The notes beneath the pieces were generated by a model that saw only the letters and a program-made list of their open reading frames with translations, searched no databases and was not told the DNA's origin. A stretch of 64,000 bases of DNA from Owenia fusiformis (taxonomy: Eukaryota; Annelida; Polychaeta; Sabellida; Oweniidae): positions 38,982,671-39,046,670 of the forward strand of contig CAIIXF020000007.1 of the NCBI GenBank assembly GCA_903813345.2. The letters are read 5' to 3'. Of this stretch, positions 55,001 to 64,000 are shown piece after piece. Numbering within the stretch: the stretch's first letter is position 1; each line of letters opens with the position of its first letter. Made by a program: the position numbers and the translations under genes.

Positions 55001-58000
55001 GTTTCATTTCCGACCCTACCGTGTTTTGAGCTCCATAGTGTCGTGAACGAATAAATAACATGAAGATATTTTAAAGTTACCATACTAAATCCATGGGGCT
55101 AGAAATATCGAATTAAATGATTATATTACACTAGAGTCAATGTATTAAATGTCAATAAATGTATGTGTTATTAATATATTATGGTTGTTTATCTAAATGT
55201 CGTTGATAGTGCCTATACAGAATGAAACGGATGAGCTGGTACCAGATTCAAGCTCTCTAGAAGTCACATTTAGACGAAAATAAAAATGAGTTATAACCAT
55301 CGACATCCACACCCCAAAGTCCACTTATTCTCATGAATAGACTATATGCGAGTAGAAAGAATCTTGATATACGTCATTAAAAATTAAAATTCAGTCAAAC
55401 TGATGTCATATTTAGAGTCTACAAGTAAAATTACATTAAGAAAAGGGAGTTTATCAACCTTAAAGTTAATTTTCTTTGAAAATTTGACTTCTAGGTCGGG
55501 GGGATTCACGATAGACCCCATGTGGTAAAATCACAAAAAGTGAAATATATTTTCTTGTGTTGGGCAGATAATATTTTAACTTTTGCTGAACATATTTTTA
55601 TTTATATAACTATCAGATACATAACGATGATTTGAAAAGAGAACCACTGGTGATGAATATTCAAGTTTAAGGAACTTTGTAATGTTATTTCCCCCGAACT
55701 GGCCACCTTGTGGCGAAACTGGTATACATGTACTATCTACATCTGAGTAATTATCCAGTTGCCCAAACAGAGCAGTTCATGTCGAAACGGATCGCATATG
55801 CAAGTGTAGCTTGTGCGAGTCTTTTGAAACAAAGTATAAGAGGAGCTTAAGAGACATCTTGCAGGGCATACGAGAGATGATGATTTTCAATGTAGTGAAG
55901 CTGGTTGTGTTATCGAGTATTCTTACTCGAGTCTCTAGCTTACAGCTAGATGTAACTTCATTGATTTCGTATGTACTCGTATTTCGTATGTAAAAATTGC
56001 TTCACGCACCTAGAAATCATTTTTGATAAATTTTATAAATATTTTTAAGAATATTAATTATATTTAGGATGAAGCGTTGCTTGTCTGGACTTAGATATTT
56101 CAAAATTTCTTTCCGAGTTTGACACATGGTGAAATTTTCTCGCTGTAGCTATTTCCGGACGTGAATAAATGGAGGAAGCTTTGAAATTATTCTCGCTTAA
56201 AGAAATCAAATGTAACAATAGATTCAGACGGAGATGTGTGGTGATGTTTCTCAAATCTTTACATAGAGGTATATTTCATGTTATTATGCCGTATTTACTG
56301 TGCGTGTGACACAATGATTTACAATATTTACAATACCAAGGCAGCTCAATCTTTCTACTCAAAGCCGGAATATAGAGAAGGCTTTGGACCGAAGTAATAG
56401 TATTCCACTCTTGTTCTACTAAGAGAACACATACGAAAAGCGCACGAAAAACGGTCGTCCATCTTGGAGCTCTTAAAGTCACAATTGTGACATTTATTTC
56501 GAGGCACTGAAATAGAGAATAAGTTATATGATACACTGATCGTATATACACTCCCCTCCATAAGTTTGGCAACCTTTTTTCTCCATTGAACTACGTGTTA
56601 AAGCCTCTTTACGTTTGAATTTTTATTTACTTAACCGGCGATGAAGTTACTTATGATTTTGATGGAAACGTAACATGACTTTATTTCCAATACCTCCAAA
56701 TTTTCTCAATTTTTTTCTTCAATTACAATAGGTCGAAAATTGATGATAAATTTGATAAATTTTTGAAAATCGTTATTCCAATGTAATCCAATGGGAAATG
56801 GAGGGTTCGGGGCAAATCAGAAATCAGGATATCTTTTCAGTAAAAGATTCAGCAAAAAATATTTTTATATAGAAAATTGAATTGTCTAACTTTTTTGAAC
56901 ACTTAGTGTTTAGTTTATTTGATGAATATTAAAGTTACAGCGCTTCAAAGTCATTTTTGAAAATAACTTTTCGCCTCCTGTGTTATTTCAATGGGAGAGG
57001 TTTTTTGAAAAACAATTTTGACTTTAAAGCCCTAGAACTTTGTTGAACCTGAAGAAACATATCAATTTTTGTTAAATAAAGTTAGCAAATTCAATTACCT
57101 GCCTAACTCGTATTTTTTGCAAGGATTCGGATGGATGGATATTCTGTCATATGACTTGCGGCAAACCTACCATTTCCCATTGGTTAACATGGGAATGTCG
57201 ATTTTCAAAAATTCATCAAATTCATCATCAATTTTCGACCTACTGTAACTGTAATTGAGGAAAAAATTGAGAAAATTTGGAGGTATTGGAATTAAAGTCA
57301 AATTACGTTTCCATCAATAGTATATTGTATTTTCATCACAGGTTAAGTATATAAAAATTCAAAGGTAAAGAGGCTTTAACACGTAGTTCAATGGGGGAAA
57401 AAAGGTTGCCAAACTTATGGAGGGGAGTGTATGCATGTCATTTCGAATATGTTTTTTTTGTAAAACACGAATTGGTCGAATTTTTTCACACGAAAAGATG
57501 GAACTATTAACAGTACATGGTCGGAGTCCCCGAATTTTCCTCACGCGACTTGGTCGTATCCTAGCTGTGGTAGGGTCGGATCCTTCTATTCGAGTTTTAA
57601 ACCACATTTTCATGTACTTTTGTGATGTATCACGTTATATTTATTTATCAGTCGCACGCATTAATGCTTGTACTTTATAAATTGCACGAACGGAAACATG
57701 TATACGGTAATATAAAATAAGTATTGCAATTGAAGTGTACTCTGTAGTGAAAAGTCTATGTTCGACCTATTTTAACCAATTAAGCCTTGTTATTTTTTTC
57801 TTGCTTTCTTGATGAATTGATAGGTAATTATATTGTCTAGGTAACCATTTACAAAACATAAAATTTTTCTGTTTCCTTCCTTTTTTCTGACATTTTGTCA
57901 ATTTTGGCCTCTTTGCCTCACGAAGGGATCGTATTCTAGCACACGAACGGACCATATCATACGGAACGGGTTGTGGACCGTGAATAATGAAGCTTTTCTA

Positions 58001-61000
58001 TAACCTATCTGATGCACTTTCAAGAGAACATGTATTACAAAAACTCACTGAAATAAAAAACGCTCAATTAAATAATCAACAATTCCCAATAGGTGTATAT
58101 TGTTCATGTGACCTAATGAACTTAACAACCTAAATGTTGCAGACATTAGTAAGTAAGTTAGTTAATAAACAGTGAAAGTAAAGGCTTTGGGTTGGTATCG
58201 ATATGCTGAGCTGAATCCAACATGGATTTTCTCTTTAAATCTAGTATTGAAAAGAATCTGTAAAGACACGATCCTTTATGTTAATTTCAACCACACTTGG
58301 GTAGCAACACAATAGAATGAACTGTTTTATTTTAAAAAATATCCAGTGTTTTTTCCAATATTTTTCTGTTGGTTTTAAAGAATGAACACTTTGCATTAGC
58401 TTGCCAAAACCGATGTAGCACAAACGACGATTGACTGTCACATGCATTGCACTTAAGCTGAACTAATTATACCATATTCACTCTTTCAATAGTTGAATAG
58501 TAAACACAAAGGAAATCAAACTTTAAACTGTACATGCCACGTAAAATGCAATGCACTTAAGCTGACTTAATTACACCCACTCACTTCTCAATGAGCTTAC
58601 CTCAGTCAATACAAAAGAAATGGAGTTTTCCTAAAATTGGACCATTGGGCATTTAAAGTAACACACCAACGATGTATCTAAAATCTAAAAGCTCAAAAAG
58701 TATTAGATGACTATATGTTGTCTAAAAAGAGAATTAAAAAAATTGTGGCCGAGAGTCAAATAAAAAAGAAAAGAAACATTAGACCCGACCGGAGATCGAA
58801 CCACCGACGTGCTGGATTCGGACTATCAAAATCTGACGTCATAGTCCAGCGCCTATATCCATTCGGCAAACAGCGAGCTCTTGGATCCCAATAAAATATT
58901 TAGCTACATAATTAAATTAAGAAAACAGTCGAATCACTGCATAAGATTTATAAAAAAATAGTCAAAAATCATTTTAATAATATTTAAATATACATTTAGC
59001 CAAATAAAAGCTAAAATCAGAATTAATGATGTTAATCCAGTTTTCATTTAGATAATCTATTTCCTGTTATGACTCGTAAAAAAACATGGCTCCCAAAGAA
59101 TATTTCTTGCATCCAATTTTCAAAATGATATATATCCATGGATCAGTTATTTTTGGCACCTGAACCCATCCTAATTAAAAGGTAAGACTATTTTCTTGAA
59201 TTCGCCTATTCATTCAGCGATTTAATCGTAAACTTTTTCTTGAAAAAAATTCCAGATATGTTATTTTTTTAGCAGAAATTGCCTGCTTCCCCCTCCATCC
59301 CCAATATCTGATTGCCGGGCGTGATACAGAAACATATGTGTTATCGAGTAATTCTTCATGTGAGCTTCAAGAAAGCATGGACTTTTTTCAATGCCCATTT
59401 TTCGTACACAATATGTTCAGATTCAGTAAAGAATATTCACAGAATATGAACAGAGGCAATAAGGAAAGTACAGATCCTCCAAAAGTATGTACAGAGACAA
59501 TACAGAAAGTCTATTTTGTACAGAATAAATGCAGAGATCAATGGGTACGGATTCCTCACAGTTTTCTCCATAAAAATCTATAATGATTCGTTGAAGAAAA
59601 TATATACAGGTAGTTTAGGAATAAACGTTTCGGGAGGAATAAACTGTTTATTATTGAATATTGAATAGCTTAATACCCAGGTAAAACATAATGATGAATA
59701 TTAGACATACAATACCTACAGAGTCTTCAGCAAGTTTATGGAAAATCATAGGGTCATTTTTACGACATAACCTTTCTTACTAATGCTCAATATGATCCAC
59801 CTACCAAGTAATAAGACTCAGACATATTAGAATCAATGCAGAATACGGTATCTTTCAAAAAATTGTGTCTAGCGTAAAGGCATCTGGCTTCTTGAAACCC
59901 CTGCTAGAGACTCACCTTTTTCGTTTCAGATGATTTCTTAAAGACCTGTATCTTTGACACCAACCATTACACCAGAGACAATTGCGGTCATTCATCAGAA
60001 ACGAGCTGTATACAAGCAAAGTGTTGTTGGGATAACACTGTTCATGAAGTACCATGGTGTTACTGCCACAAGAACATATTAGGTTGTGCATCTTTAAGTA
60101 GTTATATGACATTGTGTGTGATATGACAAGTTAACTTAATGAAGTAGTTTAAGATTTATTTATATTTTTATCACATGTATTTTTCCTATTACAGAGATCA
60201 CATCTGCTGTCCCTACGGCTGGTACGTATAAAATCAACACTCATACTTTATGGTACTGCAGAACTGCAGCTATGTATTGTTTAAGTATTTTCTATTATTC
60301 ACTTCAGTTTCAATTAAAGAGCTGAGATTAATTAACCAGTTGTTTTTGCCAAAAAATATTTTTATTATATTTAGTTAACTCTGCATGCCTTGTTATCTAA
60401 CAGCACCAACTACCACCGCAACAACGGATTGGACCACAGCAGAGAGTACAACTGCAACCACAGCTGAAAGTACAGTTGCAACCACAGCTGAAAGTACAGT
60501 TGCAACCACAGGTGAAACTAAAGCTGGAAGTACGATTGCAATCACAGCTGCAACTGAAGCTGAAAGTACAGTTGCAACCACAGCTGAAACTAAAGCTGGT
60601 AGTACGATTGCAACCATAGCTACAACTGAAGCTAACACTGAAACAGTTTCAAACACAGCTGAGATCCCATCTGTCAGTACAAATAATACCGCAGCAACCA
60701 TTAAACCCCCAGTTTCCACTGATATGATCACACTTACAGTTGTAGAAATAACTGATGCCACAACTACATCTCAAACGACAACTACAATTATAGCATCAAC
60801 ACCACGTACTGTTGCTATAAGCACTTCAAGTGGAGCAGGGGGAGAACAGAAATGCGTTGAGCCAGAATTTATAGTGATCTTTAACAACTGGTGTCCCCAT
60901 AGGCAGACGTTCTTTGCTGTCACAACTGCCATTGTTTTTATCTTGGTCCTCGCAATGGTGATGGTGTGTGCATGCTTGGTATGTCGTGGAAAAAATAATA

Positions 61001-63739
61001 GAACGGGTGATATCCACATCCACAACACTGGAACGTAAGTGAAAACATGGAAATATAGTTGTCTAAACACACACACTCGGTGAACGGTTTAAGCACATTT
61101 CCAGTTAAAAGATTACTACATTATTATATTGCATGAGGTCGAGATTTTAGTTGCAATTAAATGAATATTCTGCTAAGAGTCTTCTTACGCAAGACAAAAC
61201 ATTTCCACACAGAAGAAATGTATATCAACCAATCTTAATTTCCACTGACAAGAAGCACAAATGTTTTGTCACATGTAATGCAAATTGATTTACTCGTAAA
61301 TCGTATTGATGCAATACTTGAAAATAATGATAATACATAATGATGTAAAACCCAGCAAAATAATATAATATTCACATATGAGCATTTCAACATGTCGTTC
61401 AAGTTTTCAAATTCAAATAATTTCACCTCATGCAGGCACATCGCCTAAAATTTCATTCGTGTGATGAACGACTCGACATTCAACAGGAATCTGGATACGA
61501 TTTGTCACCAATGTGGCAAATTATTTTATACTGCTTAATAGGGGAGCGTCAAACTCGCTGACTCCGACACCTGACACTCGATACAGACAAAAACTACCGT
61601 AAAGCATCATAGCATTTATATATTCAATATTTATATTCAAATAATTTGAGTGTTATAAGTTATGATAAAAATGGCATCGTTCGTATGTCCAAGAAACGAG
61701 TCGGGGCAATCTGCGTGAGGTTCGGTTTTTACTTCATTCCCACGATTCAAATTACTTTTCTGAGATCAGTTCGGTTTTAGTTTGTACAACAAATGTCCAC
61801 AAATACTAGTTTACAGGGTGTCCAATAAATAAGGTGAAAGATATTGTAACTTTCTTAATATTGCACCGATCTTGATGAAACTCTCAGAGTTTGTAGCCCA
61901 AACCTTTTTACCTTTTATTCTGTGAATTTAAAGCGTCTTCTATGTGATTGGTCAGAGTTGTGGTTGCTATAGCAACCGAAACAACAAAAGGGCGGGGCAA
62001 GTTTGTTTACGTCACAACTTTCCAAAACATATTTATTCTTTCTTATAGCTTTATTCATACTCCCAGGTCTATTCCTACCACAAATACAATATAAAAACAG
62101 TCCTAAAGTCCCATTATTATGAAAATAAGCTATTAAACATAATGTCCATCTCTAACTATACACTTCTTATGCCTATTCAACCAATCTCTAAACACACTTT
62201 CAAACCCATTCTTGCCCATTTCCTGAAGTCTTGCTAAGACATGTGATCTGAGTTCATCATTCCTTCCAAATCTATTTTCTCTCAAGTCACACTTGAGTTC
62301 TGCATATAAATAAAAGTCATGTGGTGCAAGGTCTGGGGAATATGGAGGGTGTGCACGTAGGGGTAGCCCCAGTGCCCTAATAGCTTCACTAGTGAGCATA
62401 GCTGTGTGTGAACTCAGATCACATGTCTTAGCAAGACTTCAGGAAATGCGCAAGAATGGGTTTGAAAGTGTGTTTAGAGAGTGGACGAATAGGCATAAGA
62501 AGTATATAGCTAGAGATGGACATTATGTTGAATAGCTTATTTTCATAACAATGGGACTTTAGGACTTTTTTATGTTGTATTTGTGGTAGGAATACACCTG
62601 GGAGTATGAATAAAGCTATAAGAAAGAATAAATATATTTTGGAAAGTTGTGACGTAACCAAACTTGCCCCGCCTTTTTGTTGTTTCAGTTACTATAGCAA
62701 CCACAACTCTGGCCAATCAAATAGAAGACGCTTTAAATTCACAGAATAAAGGTGAAAAGGTTTGGGCTACAAACTCTGAAAATTTCATCAAGATTGGTGC
62801 AATATAAAGAAAGTTACAATATCTTTCACCTTATTTATTGGACACCCTGTATATGCTGTCATTACACTTCTGTCGGATGTATAGTTTTTATTTTAACAGT
62901 AAACACATTTTCCGGCAATATAAGGCGCATTACGGATAGGAATGCTGTGGAATAACGATTTCTAAATGACACTCGCATGTTGATCTATCAAGACATTTTT
63001 GGCAATTATGATTCTTTTTATTTAAAAAATGCATTTTCATTAAACCCATGTGAGAATATTTTTCTCGAAATAACAAAGACGGTCAATCTTTTTAATTTTC
63101 ACACATTTTGCTAGTAAATATATTTTGATATTATATATGTTTAACCAAGATTTTTTCAAGAAAATCTGAAAAAACTCGATCGACAGTTGAAGTTTTACCT
63201 TTTATAGTTAATAGTTCTTCTGTGGCGATTTTTAGGATGCTGCCTCATTTGGGGTATAACAATGCCTTATATGACTATAATAATGAACCGGAGAAATCAA
63301 AAAACATTCGTCAGACTCCCATAGTTCCTCCAAGAATACCAGCAAAGTCTTTACAGGGAAGATATATGGGAAATGAACAAGTTTATGGTTCAGCTTCCAA
63401 TGGGAAGGTACTTATAGCAAAATCATTTACAGTATCGTTCATATGAAAGAACGGGAAACACTATTATATATTAATTAATATTATATTAATTGGCATTATT
63501 TTATATGCAGAACTATTGTATAACATTGTGTGGTATTGAATTTAATATCACATTTATAACCTTGCTAGGATTGGTTGTCAGGTTCTGATAATCGAAAAGA
63601 TCTCTTGTTGTATGGATCACGTCCCCTTGGTTTCCAAGAAAACAAGCAATCATTCCAGTCTCTCTATGGGATGTACGATAATGATATATATGACAGCTCG
63701 CCAATGGCTGAACTGAACAATGTTACAAGTAACCAACAC
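46026..63739 (+). CDS. Gene C: paralog of gene B; last exon beyond the window
   Basis: Coding exons in the window: 46026-46077, 52855-52917, 59930-60082, 60195-60221, 60404-61034, 63236-63407, 63569-63739. These give 423 codons, open throughout and ending in phase 0, with a GTGAGT donor leading out of the window. Order matches gene B exon for exon: signal peptide (two exons), one trefoil, nine-residue linker, a longer Thr/Ala stalk, juxtamembrane motif and helix, then two Tyr-rich tail exons. Introns are far longer than in B and hold several foldback elements. It is inferred to be a membrane glycoprotein of the same kind. Similarity to B is highest in the membrane-proximal block and tail and lowest in the stalk. 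Confidence 0.88.
46078..48137. other. Gene C intron 1, 5' part
   Basis: No mobile element recognised. It holds an open frame of 150 codons (46542-46994), long for such A+T-rich DNA, discussed among the findings. Confidence 0.35.
49430..50130. repeat. Imperfect repeats of about 110 bp with AAGGTCA motifs
   Basis: Six to seven degenerate units contain TTTCAAGGTCAATATCTA, TTTGGCGTTTT and TGACCTGAGGTCAAGGT. They lie in the middle of the 4.1-kb foldback. Confidence 0.6.
51131..51165. repeat. TGTAT microsatellite
   Basis: About six perfect copies of a 5-bp unit (TGTAT). Confidence 0.9.
52855..52917 (+). CDS. Gene C exon 2: end of signal peptide
   Basis: A 63-nt class 1-1 exon (acceptor ccttacag, donor T|GTAAGA), encoding FAGLALIQEVTSEGSTCEPV. 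Clear match to gene B exon 2, with one more codon. Confidence 0.85.
52979..53570. repeat. Tandem duplication of about 295 bp
   Basis: CGGTCACATTTGTCCCAAAA and AGATAGCACCAACGGGTGTG occur in both copies about 295 bp apart, with few differences. The end of the second copy repeats TTATATGACATGCGCAAAGC. Confidence 0.8.
54509..57989. mobile_element. 3.5-kb DNA element with terminal inverted repeats, invaded by a Tc1/mariner-like MITE
   Basis: The left end ATCACGGTCCACATCCCACT with ATGGTCCGTTCGCGTGC, and the right end GCACACGAACGGACCAT with GTGGACCGTGAATAAT, are inverted. Subterminal segments (GGATCCGAC, ACCCTACCGTG) also recur inverted. No transposase seen. It lies in gene C intron 2. Confidence 0.65.
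56549..57428. mobile_element. Tc1/mariner-like MITE, 880 bp, nested
   Basis: The ends CACTCCCCTCCATAAGTTTG and its exact inverse are flanked by TA on both sides, as expected of Tc1/mariner insertions. The arms match for well over 150 bp. The interior lacks a transposase. Relatives are near 13444 (one end) and 37983-38455 (truncated). Confidence 0.85.
57990..59929. other. Gene C intron 2, 3' part
   Basis: Holds a small tandem duplication (TGCA.TGCACTTAAGCTGA at about 58446 and 58550) and a tRNA-like segment (described separately). No further gene seen. Confidence 0.4.
58785..58880 (-). mobile_element. tRNA-derived SINE head or tRNA pseudogene
   Basis: On the minus strand, GCCGAATGGATATAGGCGCT matches a D-arm/box A, GACTAT...ATAGTC can pair as an anticodon-like stem, and GTGGTTCGATCTCC is a good box B/T-arm. 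The spacing is longer than in a normal tRNA and no acceptor stem is clear. Confidence 0.5.
59930..60082 (+). CDS. Gene C exon 3: trefoil domain
   Basis: A 153-nt class 1-1 exon (acceptor cgtttcag, donor TTAG|GTTGTG). The cysteines are in KTCIF, DNCG, TSCI, the pair KCCW, and VPWCYC, as in gene B. It ends KNILG like gene B (RNILG). No amplification of its 3' end is seen here. Confidence 0.9.
60195..60221 (+). CDS. Gene C exon 4: short linker
   Basis: A 27-nt class 1-1 exon (acceptor attacag, donor G|GTACGT) encoding EITSAVPTA. Same length and phase as gene B exon 4. Confidence 0.75.
60404..61034 (+). CDS. Gene C exon 5: Thr-rich stalk, juxtamembrane motif, transmembrane helix
   Basis: Acceptor taacag, donor AC|GTAAGT, phase 1 in and phase 2 out. 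The stalk has imperfect repeats such as TTAESTVATTAESTVA and ETKAGSTIA. It ends with KCVEPEFIVIFNNWCPHRQ, the helix TFFAVTTAIVFILVLAMVMV and CACLVC. The membrane-proximal block is identical to gene B over about 25 residues, while the stalk differs. Confidence 0.9.
61814..62849. mobile_element. Mariner-derived hairpin: inverted duplicate of a transposon 3' end
   Basis: A 1,036-bp element flanked by TA, with arms 61814-62255 and 62410-62849 that are inverted copies over their whole length, around a single-copy loop of about 154 bp. The outer ends read CAGGGTGTCCAATAAATAAG and its inverse. Both arms carry the end of a mariner-type transposase gene. The element sits in gene C between the transmembrane exon and the first tail exon. 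Confidence 0.92.
62133..62399 (-). pseudogene. Mariner transposase C-terminal fragment
   Basis: The minus strand encodes AHPPYSPDLAPHDFYLY, the block that carries the third catalytic Asp of mariner (DD34D-type) transposases (the D of HDF). It is followed by a helical stretch ending KCIVRDGHYV, as in family C-termini. The N-terminal DNA-binding part and first two Asp are missing. The right arm (62413-62535, + strand) repeats ELRSHVLARLQEM to DGHYVE before a stop. Not functional. Confidence 0.88.
63236..63407 (+). CDS. Gene C exon 6: cytoplasmic tail with Tyr motifs
   Basis: Acceptor gatttttag, donor AAG|GTACTT. Encodes LGYNNALYDYNNEPEK and SLQGRYMGNEQVYGSA. Aligns with gene B exon 6 along its full length. 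Confidence 0.85.
63569..63739 (+). CDS. Gene C exon 7: cytoplasmic tail
   Basis: 57 codons in phase 0 (acceptor cttgctag, donor CAC|GTGAGT). Encodes YGSRPLGFQ and SLYGMYDNDIYDSSPM. The expected last exon (TYP.HVL type) should lie beyond the window. Confidence 0.88.
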
Positions 63740-63789
63740 GTGAGTTATTAGATGTTATAGTAAGTCGATTTGTATTTTCGAATTATTAG

Positions 63790-64000
63790 TTTAGTTTAGT
63801 TTATTTATTTATTTTAAGTGGTCAGTCTTACAATTCAATAATAAAATATAAAAAATAAATTACAATTTTTCCCAGCAAACCTCGGGCTTATAAACCACTG
63901 TTAACAATAGGAAACACAAAATAATACACGAAAATCAATATTACTTGTTGTAAATGAATTGCCTTCTCCGCACAAAACCAATCTTAACTCATTCAATACT
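63790..64000 (-). mobile_element. Probable 3' tail of a retroelement (partial)
   Basis: On the minus strand, an A/T-rich 3' UTR-like sequence ends in AAATAAATAAACTAAACTAA, a simple-repeat tail like those of non-LTR elements. The body, if present, lies outside the window. In gene C intron 7. Confidence 0.4.

Noticed and set aside
55811-55993. 60-codon frame with a signal-peptide-like stretch (VVKLVVLSSILTRVSSL)
   Set aside because: It lies within a transposable element in gene C's intron, and no following exon fits its phase.

Overview
This is eukaryotic (metazoan) genomic DNA. The evidence is genes split into short exons with GT-AG introns, long A+T-rich introns, and a dense load of foldback elements, minisatellites and decayed transposons. 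The encoded proteins combine trefoil (P-type) domains with mucin-like and transmembrane segments. With mariner and non-LTR retrotransposon debris and many palindromic elements, this suits a marine invertebrate, perhaps a bivalve or another lophotrochozoan. The species cannot be fixed from the window.

Layout: three paralogous genes lie head to tail on the + strand. Gene A (about 1.0-12.75 kb, 5' end uncertain) encodes a roughly 1,410-residue type I membrane protein with three trefoil domains, a basic furin-type site, a 13-residue repeat region dense in N-glycosylation sequons, a TTDPTT mucin repeat, an SEA-like region, a Cys-rich region, one transmembrane helix and a cytoplasmic tail. Gene B (22.0-33.5 kb) is a compact 406-residue relative: signal peptide, one trefoil, Thr-rich stalk, transmembrane helix and Tyr-rich tail. 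Gene C (46.0 kb to beyond the window end) has the same exon plan as B. Its last exon lies outside the window.

All three genes share a juxtamembrane motif, IFNNWC.HR.TFFAV, directly before the transmembrane helix. Most extracellular exons are class 1-1 (phase 1 at both ends), so they can be added or lost without breaking the frame. B and C share nearly identical Tyr-containing tail motifs; A has a different tail with a PPVY motif. Together the genes look like a local family of mucin-like trefoil surface proteins with conserved membrane and signalling ends and fast-changing ectodomains.

The most striking non-coding feature is in gene B. The 3' end of its trefoil exon, with the splice donor and the first 22 intron bases, has been amplified into 69 further copies of exactly 73 bp. 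They fill 5 kb of the next intron and carry a 1,095-bp (15 x 73) higher-order repeat. Intergenic and intronic DNA elsewhere is mostly foldback elements (4.3, 14.5, 19.0, 34.5, 37.4, 41.0, 44.9, 48.1, 54.5 and 61.8 kb), tandem arrays (17.3, 19.1, 24.5, 32.2 and 39.6 kb), a non-LTR retrotransposon remnant (42-43 kb) and a mariner-derived hairpin (61.8-62.8 kb). Exon boundaries were placed by hand from splice signals, phase and comparison among the paralogs; no transcript data were available.
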